Positions 9,222 to 18,628 of a stretch of DNA of 64,000 bases are shown here, one piece after another. The first letter of the stretch is position 1, and the number at the start of each line of letters is the position of its first letter. Origin of the DNA: Gordonia hankookensis (GTDB lineage: Bacteria; Actinomycetota; Actinomycetes; Mycobacteriales; Mycobacteriaceae); contig NZ_JACWMS010000002.1 of assembly GCF_014673215.1 (NCBI RefSeq), positions 992,001 to 1,056,000 on the forward strand. Reading direction: 5' to 3'. The notes beneath the pieces were generated by a model. That model was not told the DNA's origin and made no database searches. It saw only the letters and a program-made list of their open reading frames with translations. Position numbers and translations under genes: made by a program.

Positions 9222-9250
9222 ATCAATCCGTCCAATGAACTATCTGTCAA
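9222..9250 (-). promoter_or_regulatory. Candidate mqo promoter
   Basis: On the minus strand TTGACA (9250-9245) is followed after 17 bp by ATTGAT (9227-9222). The -35 is perfect and the -10 weak. It lies next to the palindrome at 9254-9271. Confidence 0.45.
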
Positions 9251-9253
9251 ATA

Positions 9254-9271
9254 TCATCCATATATGGATGA
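9254..9271. promoter_or_regulatory. 18-bp perfect palindrome over the lysR start codon
   Basis: TCATCCATATATGGATGA is its own reverse complement and includes the LysR gene's ATG at 9264. It contains the T-N11-A pattern of LysR-type regulator sites and abuts the mqo -35 box, so it could serve both autoregulation and mqo control. Confidence 0.6.
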
Positions 9272-10151
9272 ATGGGTCACCGAACTCTCCCCTCAGCTGC
9301 GCGCCCTGGTCGAGCTCGCCGTGCACGAAGGTCACGTCACCGGGGCGGCGGCGGCTCTCGGCATCCCGCAGTCGTCGATGAGCCGTCGGATCCATGCTCT
9401 CGAGAAGGCGCTGCACGTGCCCCTGGTAGTGCGCGACGGGCGGACTCTTCGTCTCACTCCGTCGGCGATCACATTGGCCGATTCGGTTCGGGCGCCGCTC
9501 CGCGAGATCGAGGCCGCCCTCACCCAGATCACCGACGCCGCCGATCCCGACCACGGCACCGTTCGGTTCGGCTTCCCCTTGACCATGGGTTCGGGACCGG
9601 TTCCCGGCCTTCTTGTCGACTTCAGCCGCCGTCATCCCGACATCCATCTTCAGCTCAAGCAGGCGCACGGCGCGGAACTCATTGACGATCTCCGCCACGG
9701 CAGACTCGACCTCGCGATCACGATCCCACCTCCGGCGGACCTACCGTTCCGGGTGCTCGCGACGCAGGAGATCTGCGCCATATTGCCGGAGGGCCATACT
9801 CTCGCCGGCCACCCCTCGGTTCTCCTCGGTGAGCTGTCCGATGAGCGATTCGTCGCGAATCCCCCGAGCTATCACCTACGCCAGGTCACCGAAGAGTGGT
9901 GTATGGCAGCAGGATTCGTCCCCGACATAGGGATCGAGATAACCCAGTTCTCCACCATTCGAGATTTTGTGCGCCGCGGTCTCGGCGTCGCTCTGCTGCC
10001 CCGGATCGCGGGCCGCCTCCGCGGCATCGTCGAGAAGCCCATTGCCGACGGTGAGCACACGCGTCAGATCGCCCTGACGTCGGCCACCAGGAGCCAGAGT
10101 CCTGCAACACAGCGGTTGAACGCTTTCATCGTTGCTCGACGCTTTCAGTGA
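9264..10151 (+). CDS. LysR-family transcriptional regulator
   Basis: The 295-residue protein has the LysR layout. A winged helix-turn-helix spans residues about 8-67 (LVELAVHEGHVTGAAAALGI, then SSMSRRIHALEKAL and PLVVRDGRTLRLT), followed by a linker helix and a two-lobed periplasmic-binding-like effector domain (GTVRFGF, GRLDLAI, GLGVALLPR). It sits divergently from mqo, 93 bp between starts, which is the classic arrangement for a regulator of the neighbouring gene. The effector is unknown; a C4 acid such as malate would be logical but is only inference. The start codon is embedded in an 18-bp palindrome. Confidence 0.92.
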   Translation: MDEWVTELSPQLRALVELAVHEGHVTGAAAALGIPQSSMSRRIHALEKALHVPLVVRDGRTLRLTPSAITLADSVRAPLREIEAALTQITDAADPDHGTVRFGFPLTMGSGPVPGLLVDFSRRHPDIHLQLKQAHGAELIDDLRHGRLDLAITIPPPADLPFRVLATQEICAILPEGHTLAGHPSVLLGELSDERFVANPPSYHLRQVTEEWCMAAGFVPDIGIEITQFSTIRDFVRRGLGVALLPRIAGRLRGIVEKPIADGEHTRQIALTSATRSQSPATQRLNAFIVARRFQ

Positions 10152-10310
10152 TCAGTCCGTGCCGAACAGCGGTGTTATCCTGGCGGCAGGCAACGCAATT
10201 GCCCCGCCCCAGGATGTGAAGAAGCTCGCGTCCCGTCATCACGATGTGAGCGACCGTCCGTTCCGACGGGAGGCCCGAATGGTCCCGTGTTCCCAGAGGA
10301 TCGATCCACG

Positions 10311-11543
10311 ATGATGCCTGAGCCCCATCGAGCTCCTACAGCCGAGGACGGGTTCACCCTGTTCGAGGATCTCGAACTGCACATGCAGTTCGCGCCGGTG
10401 TGTCGATTGACCGACGGCGCTGTCGCCGCGCTCGAACTGCAGCTCCGCGGACCTTCCGGGACCAGACTCGGGACGGCCGACGCGCTGCGTCGCGCCGCGA
10501 GAGTGATGGAACAGCATCACGTCATCGATCGGCGACGACACGAGTTCGCGCGCTCGGCCCGTGCTCGGTCCGTCGCGACCATCGTGCCGCTGCTGGTGGC
10601 GACGGATCTCGAGCTCCTCGACCAGTTCGAGGACGACGCCACCGACACCCCCGGACGTCAGATCATGGTCGTCATGCCGAGCGCGCTGTCTCGCAATCCC
10701 CAGCACACGCTCGCCCGAGTCGCCCGGGCACGGGCAGCCGGGAAGGTCATCTGCGTCGACGGCCTCGAACGTAGCGGGGATGCCGCCGTCCTGCTCTCCC
10801 TGATCGAGCCGGACATCATCCTCATCGGAGCAGACCTGCTGCAGCACAATGCCACTCAGGACTCCGCCCGGCTGGCACACATCCTGGCTGCGCACACCGA
10901 ACGAAGCCACGCCGTCGTCATCGCCGAAGGCGTCGACGACGACGCCCGTCGGATCACGGCCATGACGCTGGGGGCTTCGTTCGGGACCGGCGCGCTGTAC
11001 CCGTCGGTGGAGAGTCCCACAGCACTGTCGAACGTCCCGGTCGTACCCCTTCCCGACATGCCGGTGTGGTCGACCCCCGGTCCGAACCAGGCCACCCCGT
11101 ACGCCATCGCGTCCGCGTCCGTCGCGCCGCGCCTCGGCGACAAACGCCTGCTCATCGAGATGAGCAAGTCGCTCGAACACCAGGCCGCCACCGATGGCGC
11201 GGCCATCGTCCTCGGCACCTTTCAGCATGCCGAACACTTCACGCGACGAACCGCCGACCGATGGCGGCTGATGTCGGAGAACACCGGTCTCGCAGGCGTA
11301 TACGGTGTCGGACTGCCCGACCTGCGGGACGGCAATGTCCATCGGGCACCACTGCGGCCGGACGACGACCTCGTGGAAGAGTGGAACGTCGCCGTTCTCG
11401 GACCGCATTTCACCGCGCTGCTGTCGGCGCGCGACAGACACAGCGGCAACGACGACCTCGACCGCACGTTCGACTTCGTGCAGAGCTACGACCGGACGAC
11501 CGTCACGCAGGCGGTTCGTTCCATCCTGCTCCGATTCGACTGA
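10311..11543 (+). CDS. Degenerate EAL domain plus DICT sensory domain protein
   Basis: The roughly 410-residue protein has an EAL-like region (about residues 10-235) followed by a DICT domain (about 265-390: GTFQHAEHFTRRTADRW, GVGLPD, DLVEEWNVAVLGP). EAL domains hydrolyse cyclic-di-GMP, but the key motifs are altered: E-A-L is replaced by E-L-Q in ALELQLRG, the DDFG loop reads VDGLERSG, and AEGVE reads AEGVD. It is therefore probably a c-di-GMP or light/redox sensor without phosphodiesterase activity. Start: GTG at 10287 is possible, but ATG 10311 has AGAGGA about 10 nt upstream. It converges on accD4. Confidence 0.75.
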   Translation: MMPEPHRAPTAEDGFTLFEDLELHMQFAPVCRLTDGAVAALELQLRGPSGTRLGTADALRRAARVMEQHHVIDRRRHEFARSARARSVATIVPLLVATDLELLDQFEDDATDTPGRQIMVVMPSALSRNPQHTLARVARARAAGKVICVDGLERSGDAAVLLSLIEPDIILIGADLLQHNATQDSARLAHILAAHTERSHAVVIAEGVDDDARRITAMTLGASFGTGALYPSVESPTALSNVPVVPLPDMPVWSTPGPNQATPYAIASASVAPRLGDKRLLIEMSKSLEHQAATDGAAIVLGTFQHAEHFTRRTADRWRLMSENTGLAGVYGVGLPDLRDGNVHRAPLRPDDDLVEEWNVAVLGPHFTALLSARDRHSGNDDLDRTFDFVQSYDRTTVTQAVRSILLRFD

Positions 11544-11573
11544 GCCGCGAGGAAAGACCGGCCTGTCGAGGTC

Positions 11574-13124
11574 TCAGATGGGCATCAGGTAGTGCTTACG
11601 CGGCGTCCGGTACTCCGTCTTGTCGCGCAACTGTGCCAAGGCCTTTCGCAACTGAAGCCTCGTCTCGGCGGGCTCGATCACCGCGTCGATGTAGCCGCGC
11701 TCGGCTGCCAGATACGGCGTGGCCATGTTGGTGTTGTAGAAGTCGATGAAGTCGCGGCGGACCTTGTCGGCGTCAGCCGCCGACATCCCCTCGGTCTGAC
11801 GACGGGTGAGCACCGCGGCAGCCGACTCCGCGCCCATGACCGCGATCTTGGCGCTCGGCCATGCCAGATTGATGTCGGCGCCGAGCTGTTTACAGCCCAT
11901 CACCGCATAGGCGCCGCCATAGGCCTTGCGGAGCACCACGGTCACCTTCGGGACGTCGGCCTCCACGTACGCATAGAGGAACTTGCCGGATCGACGGATG
12001 GTGCCCTTCTGCTCCTCGGCGAGTCCCGGGAGAATGCCCGGCGTGTCCACCAGGAACACGAGCGGAATGTGGAAGGCGTTGCAGATCCGCACGAAACGCG
12101 TGGCCTTCTCCGACGAATCAGTGTCCAGCACACCGGACATCACGCTTGGCTGGTTGGCAACCACGCCGACGGCGCGACCATCGACCCGGGCATACCCGGT
12201 CAGGATATTCGGCGCGAACAGCTCGCCGACCTCGTGGAAGGCGCCGTCGTCGAACAGCTTGATGACGATGTCGTGCATGTCGTAGCCAGCATTGTCGTTG
12301 TCCGGCATGAACTCGTTGAGCGACAGATCCGACTCGGTGATCTCCGGCTCGAGACCGGGATTGATGATCGGCGGCAGCTCGTATGCGCTCGACGGCATGT
12401 ACTGCAGGTACTCGCGCACCCACTCGAATGCCGTCTTCTCGTCCACCGCGACGTGATGGATGTTGCCCCAGCGCGCCTGGTTGTGCGCGCTGCCGAGGTC
12501 CTCGGCCGAGATGTCCTCGCCGTTCACCTGTTTCAGCACATCGGGTCCGGTGACGAACATGTAGCTCTTGTCCTCGACCGCGACGAGGATGTCGGTGTTG
12601 GCGGGCGTGTACACCGCACCACCCGCGCACTTGCCGAGGATCACCGAGATCTGCGGCGCCAGACCGGAGAGCAACAGATTGCGCCTGCCCATCTCCGCAT
12701 ACCAGGCCAGCGACGTCACCGCGTCCTGGATGCGGGCACCCGCCGAGTCGTTGATACCGACCATCGGGCATCCGATCTTGCCGGCCCACTCCATCAGCGC
12801 GGAAACCTTGCGCCCGAACATCTCTCCGACCGTGCCGCCGAACACCGTCTGGTCGTGCGAGAATGCCGCCACCGGGCGGCCGTGCACCAGTCCGTGTCCG
12901 GTGACGACGCCGTCGCCGTATCCGCTCTGGGCGGCTCCGGGCATCTTTGCCAGCGCACCGATCTCGACGAAGGTCCCCGGGTCGAACAGCATGGCCAACC
13001 GCTCACGCGGTGAGCAGATGCCCTTCGCCTCGCGCTTGGCGATCGCCTTCTCGCCTCCGGGCTCCTTGGCGGACTCCAGCTTCTCGCGGAGGTCGGCCAG
13101 TTTTCCGGCGGTGGTGTCAGTCAC
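11574..13124 (-). CDS. accD4: Acyl-CoA carboxylase beta subunit AccD4
   Basis: The 516-residue carboxyltransferase subunit has the two-lobed fold with [29 protein letters not shown] and, in the second lobe, TPGILPG and [12 protein letters not shown]. In Mycobacteriales AccD4, working with AccD5/AccA3, carboxylates the long alpha-branch acyl-CoA that Pks13 condenses with the FadD32-activated meromycolate. It is the last gene of fadD32-pks13-accD4. The GTG start lies 8 bp after the pks13 stop and is preceded by AAGGAG, which overlaps that stop. Family and role are firm by sequence and synteny (Rv3799c). Confidence 0.96.
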   Translation of the reverse strand: MTDTTAGKLADLREKLESAKEPGGEKAIAKREAKGICSPRERLAMLFDPGTFVEIGALAKMPGAAQSGYGDGVVTGHGLVHGRPVAAFSHDQTVFGGTVGEMFGRKVSALMEWAGKIGCPMVGINDSAGARIQDAVTSLAWYAEMGRRNLLLSGLAPQISVILGKCAGGAVYTPANTDILVAVEDKSYMFVTGPDVLKQVNGEDISAEDLGSAHNQARWGNIHHVAVDEKTAFEWVREYLQYMPSSAYELPPIINPGLEPEITESDLSLNEFMPDNDNAGYDMHDIVIKLFDDGAFHEVGELFAPNILTGYARVDGRAVGVVANQPSVMSGVLDTDSSEKATRFVRICNAFHIPLVFLVDTPGILPGLAEEQKGTIRRSGKFLYAYVEADVPKVTVVLRKAYGGAYAVMGCKQLGADINLAWPSAKIAVMGAESAAAVLTRRQTEGMSAADADKVRRDFIDFYNTNMATPYLAAERGYIDAVIEPAETRLQLRKALAQLRDKTEYRTPRKHYLMPI

Positions 13125-13132
13125 GGTGCTCC

Positions 13133-16100
13133 TTACTCGCCAGCGTCGCCGCGGCGGCCCACATTCTTCAGACGCGCGGTGAGGTCCGCCCCGATCCTGC
13201 CGATATAGGGCTCATCGACGATCGAGAGGTGGTCGCCGCCGATGTGGATGATCTCCAGGTCGTCGACCACCTCGCCCCACCTGCCGTCCTCGTCGATCTT
13301 CGCCCACTGCGGCTCGAGTTCGATCGCTCCGTCGTGCATCTTGTCGGCACGATAGAGGATCACCTTGCCGTCGTAGCTCGTCGGTTCGATGTTGGTGAGC
13401 GCGCGGTTGTCGAGGAACGAGGTGCGCTGGTGCTCGATGATCCCGCCGGGAATCTTGGTGCCCGACATCGACATCATCTCCATGATGATCTGGAACTGTC
13501 CCTCGTCGTCGGCCTCCACGAGGCGATCCATCGGGATCGGTACGTCCTCATCGAGGTCGTAGGTCTTGACCGCGAAATCGCGCCAGCGCTCCAGGCGGGC
13601 CCGCTTGGTGTCGGCGGTCTCGACCACCGGCTCCGACGGACGCACCACGTCGATCAGGCCGACGAAGTCGACGACCTCACCTTCGTCGCGCAACACCTGC
13701 GCACATCCGTAGGCCAGTGCGCCACCGAGCGACCACCCGATCAGTACGTACGGCCCGTGCGGCTGGATCTCACGCAGGCGCGGCATGTACTGCAGCACAC
13801 GCTCCTCGATCGAACCCTCGACGCGATCGAAACCGATCACCGGCTGGTCGTCGGGAAGTCGCTTGAGCAATGCCTCATACGCCGACGTGTTGCCACCTGC
13901 CGGGTGGAAGAGCAACGCGGGCACCGGATCACCGGCCGACGGGTCATACGACTTCTTGCCGTCCGGAACCAGACGCAGGTACCGGATGAAGCCGTCGGTG
14001 TGCGCGCTCGCGTCGAGGAACTCGCGAACGTAGTTCGACATCTCCTCGATGGTCTCGGAATCGAGGATGTCCTCGACGTCGATGTCGCCGCCGGTCCGCT
14101 CGTTCAATCGATCGGTCAGCTGCTGGGCCACGTCGTCGGTGAGTACCGGGAGCTTGTTGAAGACGCCGCCTGCCGACTTCTTGGTGACCACGGCGTACAC
14201 GCCGAACGTCAGGCGCTCGGCCGCATCTCGAGGCGGCACATCGGAACCCGTTGCGTCGGCGACCGCAGACTGATCCGTGAGGTTGGTCGCGGGCTTGGTG
14301 GTGCTGTCGGCGGGTCTCGATACGGCGCTCGCTTCGCTCGGGCCTACTCGACCGTCGGTGGGGTTGCTGTCGGCGGGTCTCGATACGGCGCTCGCTTCGC
14401 TCGGGCCTACTCGACCGTCGGTGGGGTTGCTGTCGGCGGGGGCCGGGTTGCTGTCAGCGGGTGTGGTGGTGCTGTCGGCGTCGATGAGTGCGTTCAGCGC
14501 TGCGGTGTCGAGATCGCCCTGTCCGGCAGAGCCTTCCGCGAGCTGCGCGACCTCGTCGCGGTGCTCGACGGCGTAGGTGACGAACTTGACCACGTCGGCC
14601 AGATTGGCCTGCCGCATCGCCTGCAGCTGCAGCTGCGGGATGTCGAACTCGAACTCGACACGATTCTTGATGCGGACCGCCATCAGCGAATCCAGCCCCA
14701 GCTCGATCAGCGGGATCTCGCGGGGCAGGTCCTCCGGGTCGTAACCCATGGACTCCCCGACGATCACCGCAAGCCGATCCTCCACGGACTCACCGGAATC
14801 CGGGTTCCACTTGTTGCCGATGTCGTCGACCACCTCGTCCTCGACCACGACCTTGTCATCGGCGAAGACCGCTGCCGGCGACGTCTGCGCAGGCTCGGAC
14901 GCGTCGACCGGGGGCACGTCTCCACCGGTCACGACCGCCTCGAACACCACGCGGAAATCCTTGTCCTGCTTGCTGTGCACGGTGACCGACGCACCACCCG
15001 GGTGCGGGCTGAGTGTGGTGGTCAACGTGCCGACGGCCGGGATGTCGCCATGGCCCAGAGCGGCACCGACAGTGGCACCTGCCAGCACCTGCGCCGCGGC
15101 CGCCCGCACGAGTTCGCGCGGATCGGTGACCGCCGAGGCGTTCACCTCCCAGGCGTGCCGCCCGTCGGGCAGTGCGACGTGCGAACCCGGAGCCTTACCC
15201 GACGATCCGCCGGACGACAGCTGCGCCTTGAGCCAGAAGTCCTTGCGCTCGAAGCGGGTCCGCGGGATCTCCCCGAACTCACCGCTGCCGAACAGCGAGC
15301 CCACGTCCACCGGGTGTCCGTGCACGTACAGCTTCATCAGCGCGTTCACCACACCGAAGCTCTCGTCCTCCTTGCGCCGCAAGGTCTCGATGAGCTCGGC
15401 GTCGTGCAGGCCCACCGAGAAGGTCACCGCGGCAACGGAGATGAGGACGGCGGGATTCGGCGAGAGTTCCAGGAACGTGCGGTGACCGTTCTCCACCGAC
15501 TTCGCGATCGCCTGGCTGAACCACACGCTGTGGCGCAGGCCCTTGGTGAAGTAGTCGATCGTGTGGACCGGGTCGTGACCAGGGCGGTAGAACGTCTCCC
15601 GATCGACCGAACTGTAGAAGCCGACGGACGGACGCAACGGTTCGATCCCGGTGAGCTCATAGGCGAGTTCGCCGAGCAGCGGGTCCATCTGCGAGGTGTG
15701 GCTCGCACCCTTGGTCTGCAGTTTGCGGCCGAGCTTGCCCTCCCCCTCGGCCCGCGCGACGATCGCGTCGACCTGGGGTTCGGGACCACCGATCACCGTG
15801 TGGGTGGGTGCCGCGTAGACGCAGATCTCGAGGTCGGGATAGTCGACGAGCACGTCGCTGATGTCCTCGGCGCTGTACTCGACGAGGGCCATCAGGCGGA
15901 TGTCGTCCCCGGTGAGCATCGACTCGCCCTCGCCCATCAGACGCGAGCGCTGGCAGATCACGCGGGTCGCGTCTTCCAGCGAGAGCCCGCCGCTGATGTA
16001 CGCGGCCGAGGCCTCACCCATCGAATGCGGAACCAGCACACCGGGTTCCGCACCGAAGTGGCGCAGCGTGTCGGCCAGCGCCACCTGGATGGTGTAGATG

Positions 16101-18556
16101 CCGACCTGGCTGGTCTCGATGCCGTAGGTCTGCTCGTCGTCGAGGAACACCTCCGCGATCGAATAGCCCAGCTCGTTCTCGACAAAGGCATCGACCCGGT
16201 CGACGTACTTCTTGAACACCGGGTTCTCGGTGTAGAGCTGCTTGGCCATCTTGCGATGCTGCGAGCCGAATCCGGAGAGCAGCCAGACCGCCGATGCGGC
16301 GTCCGGGGAGTCCGCCGAGTAGACGAGCGGATTGTTCTTGCCCTCCGCGATCGCGCGCAATCCGGTGACCGCGTCCTCGTGCGACCGCGCCATCACCACC
16401 GCGCGCGACCGACCGTGGTTACGGTGGGCGAGCGCGCGCCCGATGTCGGCGAGCGATGTCGCCTGCCCTGCTTCGGATTCCAGCCATGCGACCAGATCCT
16501 CGGCCGCCTTGCGACGGCGTGACGGCAGGAAGCCCGAGACCACGAGCGGAACCACCGAGCCCTCGACGGCACAGGGCCCGAAGCCCTCGGCGGGGTCCTT
16601 CTCGACGACCTCGACGGCCTCGGGTTCCTTCTTGGCCTGCGCGGCGAGAATCGCACGCTCCGCTTCGGTGAGGTACTCGTCGTCGTCTTCGTCGTCGAGG
16701 TTGGCTGGTCTCGATACGGCCGCTCCTTCGTCGCTCCCTACTCGACTGGCGGAAGAAACGCTGCCTACTCGACCGGCGGAAGAAACATCGCCACCACCAT
16801 CACCGTCCACGCGACCGTCGGAAGGATCGAGGTCTGACGGCAAGGGCTCGCGGACCACGATGTGTGCGTTGGTACCGCCGAAGCCGAAACCGGAGACACC
16901 GGCGATGGCGTGACCCGAATAGCGCGGCCATTCGGTGTTCTCGGGGACGACCTTGAGTCCGTTCGATCCGAACTGGATGTACGGGTTGGGACCCGCGTAG
17001 TTCAGGGACGCCGGGATGCTGTTGTTCTGCATCGAGAGGACCACCTTGGCGAGCGCGCCTGCGCCCGCAGCGGACTCCATGTGACCGAAGTTGGTCTTCG
17101 CGGATCCGAGCAGGGCGGGCGTGCCCACCACACGACCCCGACCGACCACACGACCGAGCGCATCGGCCTCGATCGGGTCACCCAGGATGGTGCCGGTGCC
17201 GTGGGCCTCCACGTAGTCGATGCTGCGCGGATCGATGGCCGCGTCGGTGTAAGCGTCGCGCAGGACTTCCACCTGCGCCTCGGGGTTGGGGGCAAAGATG
17301 CCGTTGGAGCGGCCGTCCGAGTTGACCGCGGAACCCGCGATCACCGCGAGGACCTGGTCGCCGTCGCGACGGGCGTCGGCCAGTCGCTTCAGCACGAACA
17401 GCCCGCCACCCTCGGAGCGGACCATGCCGTCGGCGTCACTGGAGAAGGCCTTGATGTGGCCGTCCTTGGCGACCGCGCCGATGGTGTCGAAGCCGACGGT
17501 CGCCGCGGGGGTCAGGATCATGTTGACGCCGCCGGCCAGCGCGACCTCGGACTCACCCGATCGCAGGCTTCGGACCGCCTGATGCACGGCCACCAGCGAC
17601 GACGAGCACGCCGTGTCGAGGGCGACGGATGGACCGTGGAAGTCGAAGAAATAGGAGACCCGGTTGGCGATGATCGACGTCGCCGTACCGGTCAGTGCGT
17701 AGGCCGCCGTCTCGTCGGAGCCTTCGCCCAGACCCAGTGCTGCCATCAACTGGTAGTCGTTGGTGGACGTGCCGACGAAGACGCCGACCGAACCGCCCTT
17801 GAGATCGCTCGGCGGGATGTGGGCGTGTTCGAGCGCCTCCCACGTCAATTCCATCGCCAGACGCTGCTGCGGGTCGACCATCTCGACCTCACGCGGGCTC
17901 ATCTGGAAGAAGTCGGCGTCGAACGCCTTCACGTCGTCGAGGTAACCGCCACGCAGGTTCCGCTTGTCGAGCACCTCGGCCATCCGCGCGTCCGCCCTGA
18001 ACTCGGTCCAGCGGTCGTCCGGTAGGTCGGAGATGCCGTCACGGCCCTCGATCAGGGCCTCCCACGTCGACTCCGGGGTGCTGCCTGCCTTCGGGAACCG
18101 GGTGGACAGTCCGACGATCGCGATGTCGTCGTCGGCGCTGCGCTCGCGCTGCCAGAACGTGTCGGAATCCGCATCGAGGCCCTCATCCGGATCACCCTCG
18201 ATGATGCGCTTGGACAGCATCGCGATGGTGGGATGGTTGTAGGCGGCGGTCGCCGTGAGGATGACGCCGGTCTTGTCCTCGACGTCGGCGGCCAACGCCA
18301 CCGCGTCGCGCGAGGAGAGCCCGAACTCCTCCATCGGCCGGTCGTCGGAGATCTGGTCTGCCGGGATACCGGTGGCTTCCGACACCCAGCCGCGCAGCCA
18401 GTCACGCAGTTCGGCGACGGTGAGATCGCCGACGGTCTCGCCGGCGGTTCCCTCGGTGTGTCCCTCGATGTGCGAAGTGTCGTCAGCGCGGCTCGACGAC
18501 GAATCGTCGCCGGGCTCGAGATTGCCGGACTCTTCGGTATTCAGTTCAGACATCAT
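13133..18556 (-). CDS. pks13: Polyketide synthase Pks13, mycolic acid condensase
   Basis: The roughly 1807-residue enzyme joins two fatty chains in the last condensation of mycolic acid synthesis and loads the product onto trehalose. Domain order: ACP1 (phosphopantetheine Ser about S82 in GLSS), ketosynthase (active Cys about C317 in DTACSSS), acyltransferase (Ser about S845 in PHSMGE), ACP2 (Ser about S1290 in GLDSL), thioesterase (Ser about S1609 in GWSLGG). The order is that of Rv3800c, but the protein is some 75 residues longer because two interdomain linkers hold copies of a dispersed repeat (residues about 590-617 and 1377-1418). The AT motif has Pro where Gly is usual (GxSxG). Start is uncertain: ATG 18556 or 18553, or GTG 18580. 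Confidence 0.97.
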   Translation of the reverse strand: MMSELNTEESGNLEPGDDSSSSRADDTSHIEGHTEGTAGETVGDLTVAELRDWLRGWVSEATGIPADQISDDRPMEEFGLSSRDAVALAADVEDKTGVILTATAAYNHPTIAMLSKRIIEGDPDEGLDADSDTFWQRERSADDDIAIVGLSTRFPKAGSTPESTWEALIEGRDGISDLPDDRWTEFRADARMAEVLDKRNLRGGYLDDVKAFDADFFQMSPREVEMVDPQQRLAMELTWEALEHAHIPPSDLKGGSVGVFVGTSTNDYQLMAALGLGEGSDETAAYALTGTATSIIANRVSYFFDFHGPSVALDTACSSSLVAVHQAVRSLRSGESEVALAGGVNMILTPAATVGFDTIGAVAKDGHIKAFSSDADGMVRSEGGGLFVLKRLADARRDGDQVLAVIAGSAVNSDGRSNGIFAPNPEAQVEVLRDAYTDAAIDPRSIDYVEAHGTGTILGDPIEADALGRVVGRGRVVGTPALLGSAKTNFGHMESAAGAGALAKVVLSMQNNSIPASLNYAGPNPYIQFGSNGLKVVPENTEWPRYSGHAIAGVSGFGFGGTNAHIVVREPLPSDLDPSDGRVDGDGGGDVSSAGRVGSVSSASRVGSDEGAAVSRPANLDDEDDDEYLTEAERAILAAQAKKEPEAVEVVEKDPAEGFGPCAVEGSVVPLVVSGFLPSRRRKAAEDLVAWLESEAGQATSLADIGRALAHRNHGRSRAVVMARSHEDAVTGLRAIAEGKNNPLVYSADSPDAASAVWLLSGFGSQHRKMAKQLYTENPVFKKYVDRVDAFVENELGYSIAEVFLDDEQTYGIETSQVGIYTIQVALADTLRHFGAEPGVLVPHSMGEASAAYISGGLSLEDATRVICQRSRLMGEGESMLTGDDIRLMALVEYSAEDISDVLVDYPDLEICVYAAPTHTVIGGPEPQVDAIVARAEGEGKLGRKLQTKGASHTSQMDPLLGELAYELTGIEPLRPSVGFYSSVDRETFYRPGHDPVHTIDYFTKGLRHSVWFSQAIAKSVENGHRTFLELSPNPAVLISVAAVTFSVGLHDAELIETLRRKEDESFGVVNALMKLYVHGHPVDVGSLFGSGEFGEIPRTRFERKDFWLKAQLSSGGSSGKAPGSHVALPDGRHAWEVNASAVTDPRELVRAAAAQVLAGATVGAALGHGDIPAVGTLTTTLSPHPGGASVTVHSKQDKDFRVVFEAVVTGGDVPPVDASEPAQTSPAAVFADDKVVVEDEVVDDIGNKWNPDSGESVEDRLAVIVGESMGYDPEDLPREIPLIELGLDSLMAVRIKNRVEFEFDIPQLQLQAMRQANLADVVKFVTYAVEHRDEVAQLAEGSAGQGDLDTAALNALIDADSTTTPADSNPAPADSNPTDGRVGPSEASAVSRPADSNPTDGRVGPSEASAVSRPADSTTKPATNLTDQSAVADATGSDVPPRDAAERLTFGVYAVVTKKSAGGVFNKLPVLTDDVAQQLTDRLNERTGGDIDVEDILDSETIEEMSNYVREFLDASAHTDGFIRYLRLVPDGKKSYDPSAGDPVPALLFHPAGGNTSAYEALLKRLPDDQPVIGFDRVEGSIEERVLQYMPRLREIQPHGPYVLIGWSLGGALAYGCAQVLRDEGEVVDFVGLIDVVRPSEPVVETADTKRARLERWRDFAVKTYDLDEDVPIPMDRLVEADDEGQFQIIMEMMSMSGTKIPGGIIEHQRTSFLDNRALTNIEPTSYDGKVILYRADKMHDGAIELEPQWAKIDEDGRWGEVVDDLEIIHIGGDHLSIVDEPYIGRIGADLTARLKNVGRRGDAGE
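14302..14427 (-). repeat. 63-bp direct repeat x2 inside pks13, each holding a dispersed palindromic element
   Basis: Two 63-bp units (14302-14364 and 14365-14427) encode two copies of a 21-residue repeat, [20 protein letters not shown] followed by R. Each unit contains a roughly 41-bp element (14313-14353, 14376-14416) with ends GGTCTCGATACG and CTACTCGACC around a GC-rich arm pair. A third, incomplete start of the unit follows at 14428. It lies in the ACP2-thioesterase linker. Confidence 0.9.
16707..16787 (-). repeat. Dispersed palindromic element in pks13 KS-AT linker, with 27-bp partial duplication
   Basis: GGTCTCGATACGG at 16707 and CTACTCGAC at 16738 are the same conserved ends as in the 14.3-kb copies. 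The right part is then repeated with a 27-bp period (CTACTCGAC again at 16765). On the coding strand it yields [14 protein letters not shown], homologous to [14 protein letters not shown] from the other linker. Confidence 0.85.
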
Positions 18557-18628
18557 TTCCAGACTACTGATCGAGGGCACCCGCAGAGGTGACCACGGGT
18601 GATTCGGGTACCGGGGACCTCGACGGCG

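Noticed and set aside
11544-11573. Terminator between the EAL-DICT gene and accD4
   Set aside because: Only AGACC/GGTCT (5 bp) pairs around a 10-nt loop with no T-run; too weak to call.
12947-16522. A 1191-codon plus-strand open frame opposite pks13
   Set aside because: It is antisense to an unambiguous Pks13 frame, its residues are Arg/Gly/Asp/His-rich without domain motifs, and such long shadows are normal in GC-rich coding DNA with a strong third-position bias.
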